From SZUA-36 sp963749115 (GTDB taxonomy: Bacteria; Pseudomonadota; Gammaproteobacteria; Xanthomonadales; SZUA-36): a stretch of 64,000 nucleotides of DNA. The translations under genes and the position numbers were made by a program. The notes under the pieces are model-generated. The model made no database searches and was not told the DNA's origin. It worked only from the letters and a program-made list of their open reading frames with translations. The stretch's first letter is position 1. Each line of letters opens with the position of its first letter. The stretch covers positions 236,589-300,588 of the forward strand of contig CAVVLP010000014.1 in the NCBI GenBank assembly GCA_963749115.1, given 5' to 3'. Positions 48,382-55,785 of the stretch are shown here, one piece after another.

Positions 48382-49377
48382 TTATCGGCCCAGCACGGCA
48401 GCCAGTGACAACGGTATACCGGCGATATTGCCACAACCGAAAATCCGGTCGCCGGGCTGGAACAACCGTAACAGCTCCTGTTCGTCTTTTATTCTTAAAT
48501 AACGCGCGGAGCCGCAGCGTTTTCGTGGCTTATCGCCAATGATTAAAACCTCGCGCCAATGTGCCTGACTCAACCATTCGATAAAACTTTGGAAACGCCC
48601 GGGCCGGTCAGCACGATGGTTGTATATCAACCGTGTCTCACTTTTTGGCCACATCAAAGAGCGGAACAAATGACGGGTACTGGTGATGTCGTTGACGGAA
48701 AAAGCCATGGCCAGTTCCGCACCACCACACCGGGCAACATGAAAATCGTAGCGATCGGCTGGCATACCGAGCATCGCTTCCAACGCCGGAGCCGTGGCAA
48801 GCCCAAGGCATTCAACCGTGGCGAGGGCCAGACCTGCATTGATAGCCCGGTAACTGTCTCCCGCTGCGCTGACTGGTCCGCTAAAGATCAGCTGACAACG
48901 CCGGCGGCTGAGCAACTCCATCAAGTATTTATCTGATTCAAGATCGATTGGAAGAATCAGCCTGGCGTTTTTTGGTATCCCGGCGACCAGTACCCCGGCG
49001 GCACATGCACTGCTGGTGCCCCACAACTCCTGGTGGTCCGGCAGGGTATTGGTTAGTACCGTCACATCCGGCCGCAGCCAGCGCCCGGCCAGGGTTTGGA
49101 ATTCCGCGTTTATGGCGCTGTTTTCCAGCACAATACCCTGCGCGGAAACCGGCAATCGTCTCAACCACCAGCGCATCTCTTCTACGTGTGCACCGGCAGA
49201 GCGTGAAATCGCCCGGATGCCATACGGACCCAGTTCGCGCGGGACAACACCGGTGATACGTGCATAACTTTGTAAACCCGCGTCATGCATCGCCGCATGC
49301 AGCAAACGCACGATACTGCTCTTGCCGCGACTTCCGGTAACCAGCACCCGGTGTTGTTGTTTTGATTCAGCAGTCAT
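48382..49377 (-). CDS. pgsB: Poly-gamma-glutamate synthetase PgsB/CapB
   Basis: A 331-residue Mur-ligase-like amide ligase. It has the P-loop VTGSRGKSSIVRLL, VLTNTLPDHQELWG, VNDITSTRHLF, YNHRADRPGR and FGCGNIAGIP, which match ATP- and glutamate-site segments of PgsB/CapB in order. It lacks the N-terminal membrane segment of the Bacillus protein, so it must be recruited by PgsC or another partner. It would phosphorylate the polymer carboxylate and add glutamate. It starts 21 bases after the M14-type gene. Confidence 0.9.
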   Translation of the reverse strand: MTAESKQQHRVLVTGSRGKSSIVRLLHAAMHDAGLQSYARITGVVPRELGPYGIRAISRSAGAHVEEMRWWLRRLPVSAQGIVLENSAINAEFQTLAGRWLRPDVTVLTNTLPDHQELWGTSSACAAGVLVAGIPKNARLILPIDLESDKYLMELLSRRRCQLIFSGPVSAAGDSYRAINAGLALATVECLGLATAPALEAMLGMPADRYDFHVARCGGAELAMAFSVNDITSTRHLFRSLMWPKSETRLIYNHRADRPGRFQSFIEWLSQAHWREVLIIGDKPRKRCGSARYLRIKDEQELLRLFQPGDRIFGCGNIAGIPLSLAAVLGR

Positions 49378-49398
49378 TAGTTCCTGGCTTGATACACA

Positions 49399-50547
49399 CT
49401 ACTCGGACAGATAGGCGCCGACACCACGTTCAGACAACGCCTGAAAACCAGGAAGCCCTTCAATAGTGATGCCCTTCCCTTCCCTGACATATTCGAGGTT
49501 GTCGGCCAGCAGTTTAACCGTTGTCACATGCCGGGCAACCCGTTCCGCTATCGGCTCGGTGCCGCCTTCGTAAGGCACGTACAGACGCCCCAGTCCGGCA
49601 GCCTTTTCATAGGCTTTGTCGGCACCGGTCAATATGAGTGCCTCGTCGGTTCTGCCGCGAAATCGGCCGGCGCTGGGATTACTGGTTTCAAGAAGCAAGG
49701 CCAGCACATCCGCGTTATCACCCCATTCACGATGGTTCAAACCACGCAGGTTCTTTGGTGAAGGTTCGAGTCGAATCGGGACTCCCTCAAACTCCAGCTC
49801 CATCGCAACCATGGCCGCGAGTTCCATGGCGTTTTCATGGGCAACCATCGCTTCTACCACCGGGTACTCGGGGGAGGCTTCATGTAAATCGACGGCCAGG
49901 TCAACCTGCTCCGCTTTGATTAACTGCATAAAGCCATAGGCCAGGCGCTCGGTAATACTGCCATCTGCCACACCCGGGTGGGCACGGTTCAGATTGCTCC
50001 GTTCCATTCCTGCCATCGTCTGACCCGAAGCGGGATGAATGTAGATATCAGGGTTTGGCCACTCATGCACCGGATTGGTGATGCGTGCGCCATAACGGAA
50101 TGTTCGTGTATTGCCATCGGAAGTGGTAAAGCCAAAGGTCTGCGGATGGGCATCCTGCGGGAAAGTATGCGAGCGGCCCATCATGTTGGCATAGGGGACG
50201 ATGATTAATCTGCCGCGACGAACATCGGCCGTCTCCAGCATCACCACCGCCGCGATAACACCTGCAGGTTCGTTAGCATGGGTGCCACCGAGTATCAGGG
50301 CCGTGCCACCGGGCTCGGCGCCTTCCTGGATATAGACATCGGTATCAGCGGGTGTGCCTTTAATCCCTTCAAAATAATCACTCAATTTCTTTTGTACGAA
50401 ACCCGCATGTGGTACCACCCGGTCCACACCCGCAGTGGGCGTACGCATCTTGAGGTAGCTTTTTCCACTGATCGCGGCAATCGCTACCGCGACTATCAGC
50501 ATCGCTGTCGCCGTGTAAACCGAGGCCATGTTTTTCTTTTCAAACAT
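49399..50547 (-). CDS. Membrane-anchored M14/AspA-like zinc amidohydrolase A
   Basis: A 382-residue protein with one N-terminal hydrophobic segment (ATAMLIVAVAIAAISG), probably an anchor, and a succinylglutamate desuccinylase/aspartoacylase-type zinc domain. Zinc and active-site motifs are LGGTHANEPAG (His and Glu), NLNRAHPG and VDLHEASPEYP (His). Relatives remove acyl groups from amino acids or cut C-terminal residues. Between pgsB and a small membrane peptide, it is a candidate for hydrolysis of gamma-glutamyl oligomers outside the cytoplasm; not demonstrated. Confidence 0.82.
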   Translation of the reverse strand: MFEKKNMASVYTATAMLIVAVAIAAISGKSYLKMRTPTAGVDRVVPHAGFVQKKLSDYFEGIKGTPADTDVYIQEGAEPGGTALILGGTHANEPAGVIAAVVMLETADVRRGRLIIVPYANMMGRSHTFPQDAHPQTFGFTTSDGNTRTFRYGARITNPVHEWPNPDIYIHPASGQTMAGMERSNLNRAHPGVADGSITERLAYGFMQLIKAEQVDLAVDLHEASPEYPVVEAMVAHENAMELAAMVAMELEFEGVPIRLEPSPKNLRGLNHREWGDNADVLALLLETSNPSAGRFRGRTDEALILTGADKAYEKAAGLGRLYVPYEGGTEPIAERVARHVTTVKLLADNLEYVREGKGITIEGLPGFQALSERGVGAYLSE

Positions 50548-50558
50548 CGATCAACCTA

Positions 50559-50708
50559 TCACTTGATGAAAAAAGCCCGCAGTATCAACGGCACCAACAC
50601 CATGGCTGCGACAAACTGCTCACGCAGTGATTTTTCCCGGTAAAGGCTACGCACAACCAGGACAATGGCCAATACGTTAATACCCCAATAAATCCATTTC
50701 AGATCCAT
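50559..50708 (-). CDS. 49-residue membrane peptide of the pgs operon
   Basis: A short gene with AGAGGA eight bases before the ATG at 50708. The product has two hydrophobic segments (WIYWGINVLAIVLVV, about residues 5-19, and FVAAMVLVPLILRAFF, about residues 32-47) linked by a charged turn (RSLYREKSLREQ). It fits tightly between the TRAP permease gene (25 bases upstream) and the M14-type gene (11 bases downstream), which supports its being real. Bacillus capsule operons also encode a small peptide (CapE/PgsE, about 47-55 residues), but similarity beyond size is not evident. It could also be a small partner of the TRAP permease. Confidence 0.7.
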   Translation of the reverse strand: MDLKWIYWGINVLAIVLVVRSLYREKSLREQFVAAMVLVPLILRAFFIK

Positions 50709-50733
50709 AGCAATTCCTCTTTATACAGGTATC

Positions 50734-52020
50734 TCATAACAGGTCAGCCCCGAGAATGATCAGAATTCCCCAGATCGCGGTCACCAGTGCCGGTACCATA
50801 CAAACCTTGAGTACCGAAAAGTAATTTTTAACACCCACTACCTGGGCGGCAAACAGACCTGCCAATGCCGTGGGTGGCATCAGGTCACCTAAACCCGCAA
50901 TCAAACTGAGCGCCGAACCCACCACGATTTCATCACGGCCCAACAGCGCCAGTAGAAACGGCACACCCAGCACCGTCGCCGAACCAAAGGAGGAAACCGC
51001 ACCGAAAATCGGCATGGATGTAGCGATGCCAACGTAGAGCAGCCATTCAGGCAGGGCCAGTGCGGACACCACGAAAAAACCCCTGACACCGGTCAGCGTC
51101 ATGATCTGGATAAACATACCGACACCGACGAGGATGCCGGCAACAGGTAACGCAGCCTGTACTGCCTCGGTTGCAGCCTCAAACGGCTTCCACTTACGCC
51201 CGACCAGCAATCCGCTTGCCGCTGCAATCAGAAAGGACAGCGGCATACCAAGCGATGGTGCGTACTCGGGGAATATGCGCTCGCCTCCAAGTAGAACAAT
51301 CAGAACAAAGAAAGGCAGCATCAGGCGCGGTGTAAGCGCTACCCTGGACATACGCGCAAGTTCTTCATCCAGCGCGTCATTCTCTGTAGAGCCCTGGTTC
51401 GCAGATTTCTTCAGCGAGGGGAAAATCAGTAACATTCCCGTAAAGATAGCCAACGGAACCGTACAGATCAGCAATGGAATACCAAAACCCACGTAGGGCA
51501 TATCGATACCGCCACCGATGATCATGGCCGGGATATTGATCGGTGGAGCCGTCATACCGTAGATCGCGGCCATGGCTATAGCCGCTGCGGCCTTCACCGG
51601 TGATACACCCAGTTTTAGCAGCGCAGGGGTGACAATCGCCCCCGATGTCAGGACTGCAGCGGAAGAGGAACCGGTGATCATTCCAGGTAACATCAGAAGC
51701 CCGGTCATACCCATCGTCAAGCGGAAAGGCAGCGTGCGGAACCTGCGGATCATCCAGGCAGCGGCGGACTCCATCAGACCGATATGCTGCACGGTCTTCA
51801 TGAATATCATGGCGGCGAAGATGATCAGTATCGTATCCAGGTAACCGAATGAACCTTCAACCAGGTGATCAATGGGCACGCCATTACCTGAAACCAACGC
51901 ACCGGCAATTGCGGCAAGTGCCAGTGCCACGGCGATCGGTTGTTTGAATGCAAACGAAGCAAGGGCGAAAACACCTACCATGACAATGGTGTAGTAACCC
52001 TCCGGCCAGAACCATTCCAT
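50734..52020 (-). CDS. TRAP-type large permease (DctM-like)
   Basis: A 428-residue protein with about 12 hydrophobic segments and DctM-family features (MTGSSSAAVLTSGAIVTPALLKLG read in parts, YGMTAPPINIPAMIIGGG, LSLIAGLGDLMPPTALAG). TRAP importers use a solute-binding DctP and a small DctQ membrane subunit; neither is recognisable nearby, so the gene stands alone with only the 49-residue peptide next to it. In this operon an acidic amino acid or oligomer is a reasonable guess for the substrate. Confidence 0.85.
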   Translation of the reverse strand: MEWFWPEGYYTIVMVGVFALASFAFKQPIAVALALAAIAGALVSGNGVPIDHLVEGSFGYLDTILIIFAAMIFMKTVQHIGLMESAAAWMIRRFRTLPFRLTMGMTGLLMLPGMITGSSSAAVLTSGAIVTPALLKLGVSPVKAAAAIAMAAIYGMTAPPINIPAMIIGGGIDMPYVGFGIPLLICTVPLAIFTGMLLIFPSLKKSANQGSTENDALDEELARMSRVALTPRLMLPFFVLIVLLGGERIFPEYAPSLGMPLSFLIAAASGLLVGRKWKPFEAATEAVQAALPVAGILVGVGMFIQIMTLTGVRGFFVVSALALPEWLLYVGIATSMPIFGAVSSFGSATVLGVPFLLALLGRDEIVVGSALSLIAGLGDLMPPTALAGLFAAQVVGVKNYFSVLKVCMVPALVTAIWGILIILGADLL

Positions 52021-52084
52021 CGTTTTGCTCGACTCCTCTTTAGTTTTTTGTAGTGGCCAGGTTGTGTATATCAGTCATGTTGCA

Positions 52085-53179
52085 TCAATTCAGAAACTGA
52101 CCGATATCCCCGGCAAGCAAATCCTTGTATTCCGGCAGCTTGTCAATTGTTAGGGCCTCGCCATTGTAATCGGCAAAGGCATCGGCAAGATGTTTGAACA
52201 AACGCAGGTGCATACCAACCCGGTGTGTCAACGGGTATTTCGAATCTCCGACCACATCCGCATTCTTACGCGAGCGGTCCTGCCCGGGGTTGGGGCTTTC
52301 ACTGAGGTACGACAGGCAGTTTGTCGCATCGCCGATTTCAAGATGACTCAAGCCGCGGTACTCGGTATTGGATTCTTCCAGTTTCATACTGATATGCGTA
52401 TCTTCCTCCATCGCGAGCAGTGCGTAAGCTGCAATTTCCAGGCCGCGCGGGTGGGCTACCAGGGTATAGGACAAACGCTTGTTGCCACCCGGCCTGTAAT
52501 CACCATTGTCCTGTGTGTCCGTTTCCGGTGTATTGGCTTCGTGCATATCGAGACTGAAGTCGACCTGCTCTTTTTCGACCAGGGCGATGATGGCATAAGC
52601 CAGTTGTTCGGTACCGGTACCGTCCTGTTTGCCCGGGTAGGTGCGGTTCAGGTTGCGTGATTCCTTGCCGTTTTTCAGCACGTATCCACCCGGGTTCCGA
52701 TACTCGTCCGGGTCTTCGCTTTGTTGGTCTGCAAGATCGGTACGCCGGTCACCATAGGTCAGGTAACGCTCACCACCACGCGACTGGATCAAATGCCGTG
52801 GAGCAATATGATTGCGGGTATCGGCAACCGATTGTGCACTGCGATTGGTATACGGAATAACGATTAATTTGCCTTCGGTGACAACAGCGTTTTCAAGTGC
52901 CACCAATGCCGCAACCGACCCCGCCATTTCATTGCCATGGGTTCCGCCGATGATCAAACCGGTTGCGCCCGCTTTGCCGCTGTCGAGGATAAAAACATCG
53001 GTATCGAGGTTTGTGGCTTTAAGCGGCGGAAAGTAGTCAGATAGCTTCCGCTGATCGGTCACGCCTGCACCCGGCCGGATATCCAGGTCGATACTCCTGC
53101 TCCAGGCACTGAGGGGTAACAACAGACCGATCAAAACCAGAACGACACACCTCCGCCATCTCGTATCAAGCTGTTTCAT
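52085..53179 (-). CDS. Exported M14/AspA-like zinc amidohydrolase B
   Basis: A 364-residue paralogue of the protein at 49.4 kb. It has a cleavable-looking signal peptide (VVLVLIGLLLPLSAWS) and the zinc motifs IGGTHGNEMAG, NLNRTYPGKQDG and LDMHEANTPE. Both share the N-terminal KLSDYF motif and the overall order of motifs, so they are ancient duplicates. The start overlaps the ggt3 stop by four bases, implying coupled translation and a functional link: GGT exposes or frees gamma-glutamyl units and this enzyme may cut the product. Confidence 0.82.
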   Translation of the reverse strand: MKQLDTRWRRCVVLVLIGLLLPLSAWSRSIDLDIRPGAGVTDQRKLSDYFPPLKATNLDTDVFILDSGKAGATGLIIGGTHGNEMAGSVAALVALENAVVTEGKLIVIPYTNRSAQSVADTRNHIAPRHLIQSRGGERYLTYGDRRTDLADQQSEDPDEYRNPGGYVLKNGKESRNLNRTYPGKQDGTGTEQLAYAIIALVEKEQVDFSLDMHEANTPETDTQDNGDYRPGGNKRLSYTLVAHPRGLEIAAYALLAMEEDTHISMKLEESNTEYRGLSHLEIGDATNCLSYLSESPNPGQDRSRKNADVVGDSKYPLTHRVGMHLRLFKHLADAFADYNGEALTIDKLPEYKDLLAGDIGQFLN

Positions 53180-54951
53180 TCCGATCTTTTCCCGCTTTGC
53201 ATCTGCGGTGCCGCCGCACCACCCTGGCGCCTGATGGAACCAACCCCGGTCAATACACCATCGGCACCCACCGCGATTGCATTTGGACCGCCAAAATAGA
53301 GATCGGGGTGCTGATACCGCTTCACCTTATGACCAAGCCCCAACAGGAACTCAATGGTCTTCGGCGGGAAATCATCTTCCAGCTGGATCTCCTTGTAAGC
53401 ATCGTAGCCGGTAAACTTGGGTGCCCTGATCGCGTTCTCGAGGCTCATTTCAAAATCGATCAGGTTAACCAGGATTTCTACAATGGTTGAACCGATCCGA
53501 CCGGCACCGGGAGACCCGATCACCCAGCGCACTTTGCCGTCTTTTCTAACCACCAGCGGGGCAATGGTTGTGCGCGGGCGGCGACCGGGCTCCAGGTTGA
53601 TCGGGCTGCCTTCCTGTGGCTCATTCTTGAAGTTGCCGAGCTCATTGTTGAGAAAATAGCCATCCACCATGTTGCCGGTTCCAAAGAAACTGGAGATGGT
53701 CTGGGTCCACGAGACTGCGTTACCGGTTTTATCGACAATGGAAAAATGGGTGGTCGATGGTGGCACATCAACGGTCGAGCCCTCAATCACGGCCTTTTGC
53801 CGCGCTTCCAGCATCACGTCGATATAATTCTCGCCATTTTCATAGGCGCCGGGATCGCCGACACGTTGGCTATACCAAAGCATCGGATCGGAAGCTTTGG
53901 ACAGGTCGATCTGCATCAACCGTTGCCGCGCATAATCCTTACTGATGTAACCGTTTTCCGGGATGTGGGGGTTGGTTTCCGGGTCACCCATCCAGCGACG
54001 TTGATCCAAAGATGTCAAAATCATCGCTTCCTGCATGATATGAATCGCCAGCGGATCGTCCCAACTCATCATTGCGAGATTGAAATGCTCGAGAATATTC
54101 AGGGTCGCCAGGATCCGCGGGCCACCGACGGGACTACCCGGAACACTGAGTTCATACCCCCGGTAGCTACCCTTGATGGGTTCTTTTACCAGGGCGCGGT
54201 AAGCCGCAAGATCAGTTTTGCGGGTCCAGCCATCGTGTTCCCGCATAAAACGGTCAAGATTGTCGGCCAATTTACCTTGATAGAAGACATCGACACCTTT
54301 TTTGGCGATCAGCCTCAGGGTGCTGGCGAGTGCCGGATTACGGAAAGTTGTGCCTGCCGACCAGGGCATTCCATCGTCAAGGAATTCGGGGGCATTTTCA
54401 GATAGGGTTTCAAAGGCATCCATATTCACCCTGGAGAAGGTTTCGCTGACCTCGAACCCCTCTTCCGCGAGACGGATCGCCGGTGCGGCGAGCTCATGCA
54501 GGGGCAAGCTCGCCAGTTCCAGCGCTTTGCCGATACCTGCCGGTACTCCGGCGACACAATAGCCCTTGGGTGTATATTTGACCTCTCTGAGATCACCCGC
54601 TTTGCGCAGGTTGGCGTAGTTAGCCAGTGCCGGTGCGGTGCTGCGAAAATCAATCGTAATTTCACGACCATCCGCCATCGCCACGACCATGTAGCCTTCC
54701 CCGCCGAGACCGGAAGCATAGGGCTCTACAACCCCGAGGGCAAAACTCACGGCAATCGCCGCATCCACGGCATTTCCGCCTTTTTCCAGAATTTCAGCAC
54801 CGGCCGCGGCTGCCAGGGGATGGGCTGCCGTGACCATACCCTCTTTTGATTGCAGGATAGACCCAACCGTTACGGCATAAACCGAAGGCATGGCTGCCAG
54901 CCAGCAAATACCGATGAAAAGCCATGAGATACTACGTTTCATTCGCAACAC
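53176..54951 (-). CDS. Gamma-glutamyltransferase 3
   Basis: A 591-residue GGT with an intact frame. A signal peptide (WLFIGICWLAAMPSVYA) is followed by GMVTAAHPLAAAAGAEIL, GGNAVDAAIAVSFALG, GLGGEGYMVV, the autocleavage threonine in PPSTTHFSIVDKTGNAV and IGSPGAGRIGSTI. It differs clearly from GGT1 and GGT2 (SLGGEGY versus GGGGF at the oxyanion region), so substrate preference may differ. It overlaps the M14-like gene by four bases and is the second gene of the operon. Confidence 0.92.
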   Translation of the reverse strand: MLRMKRSISWLFIGICWLAAMPSVYAVTVGSILQSKEGMVTAAHPLAAAAGAEILEKGGNAVDAAIAVSFALGVVEPYASGLGGEGYMVVAMADGREITIDFRSTAPALANYANLRKAGDLREVKYTPKGYCVAGVPAGIGKALELASLPLHELAAPAIRLAEEGFEVSETFSRVNMDAFETLSENAPEFLDDGMPWSAGTTFRNPALASTLRLIAKKGVDVFYQGKLADNLDRFMREHDGWTRKTDLAAYRALVKEPIKGSYRGYELSVPGSPVGGPRILATLNILEHFNLAMMSWDDPLAIHIMQEAMILTSLDQRRWMGDPETNPHIPENGYISKDYARQRLMQIDLSKASDPMLWYSQRVGDPGAYENGENYIDVMLEARQKAVIEGSTVDVPPSTTHFSIVDKTGNAVSWTQTISSFFGTGNMVDGYFLNNELGNFKNEPQEGSPINLEPGRRPRTTIAPLVVRKDGKVRWVIGSPGAGRIGSTIVEILVNLIDFEMSLENAIRAPKFTGYDAYKEIQLEDDFPPKTIEFLLGLGHKVKRYQHPDLYFGGPNAIAVGADGVLTGVGSIRRQGGAAAPQMQSGKRSE

Positions 54952-55013
54952 TCCCCGGGTCGATTTTGCAGTCCATCATGGTGGAGTAAGCGACCGGCTT
55001 TTGGTTTAGTGCA

Positions 55014-55571
55014 CTATTGTGAAATCACGCCCCACTCAGTCAGCACCAGCTTCAATGGCACCTGGGTCTCCCGCACGGAAGTGGCAGGCAGAATTTCCTG
55101 ACCTGTCCCTTCAACCAAGCGGGTGAACAGGCCATCGTAATCGCCGCCTTCAACGACAATCAAACTGTCAGCCATCGGAACGGCCTCGACGATAAACAGG
55201 TCAGTCAGGGTGCCGCGGCGACCCTTGCCGCCGATGTGCATGACCAGCACGTTCATACCCTTGGCCTTCGCGGCTGCAACAACCGTTTTCATGCGTGCTA
55301 TTTCAGCATCTTTATCAATACCCGCTTCACCCAGCCCCTTCGAACTACCAGCAACAACCGTGATAAGGACTTTTTCGTCCATCAGGCCATCCGGCTCGAG
55401 AAGCTTCTCCAGCAGACTATCAACACCGAGCTTCTTGAGGACAACCTTGACCATCATGGCATCGGGACTTTGTCCGAATGGTGTCAATACAACGTCCGCT
55501 GCCAAAGACACGCTGCTGAAAGCCGCAAGTAGGGAACAAGCCAAAATCACGCGGAATAGTCTGTTTTTCAT
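55014..55571 (-). CDS. Exported DUF6305-like protein
   Basis: A 185-residue protein with a signal peptide (LACSLLAAFSSVSLA-AD) and a small alpha/beta domain: VVLTPFGQSPDAMMVKVVL, ITVVAGSSKGLGEAGIDKDAE, LVMHIGGKGRRGTLTD. This matches DUF6305, a family of unknown function. It is the first gene of the minus-strand polyglutamate operon (GAAGTGCC-type ribosome-binding site before ATG), 62 bases ahead of ggt3. The SSKGLG and GGKGRRG loops look like ligand-binding loops, but no function can be assigned. Confidence 0.78.
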   Translation of the reverse strand: MKNRLFRVILACSLLAAFSSVSLAADVVLTPFGQSPDAMMVKVVLKKLGVDSLLEKLLEPDGLMDEKVLITVVAGSSKGLGEAGIDKDAEIARMKTVVAAAKAKGMNVLVMHIGGKGRRGTLTDLFIVEAVPMADSLIVVEGGDYDGLFTRLVEGTGQEILPATSVRETQVPLKLVLTEWGVISQ

Positions 55572-55785
55572 GGCACTTCCTTTAATTAGTAAAAAGCCTC
55601 TATGGCACTAACCAACTTTCTTTATCAAAAATATTACGGTGTAAACAGGACTAACCCGGCAAGACAATGAAACGGGGTAAATCCCTGAATCTCCTGGTTC
55701 AGAATTTTACTGGGGGCATACCTGTTTTCTCCAATGACCATTTGGGCCTAACCCATAGCGCAAGTCTATGTGTAGGCAAAACGTG

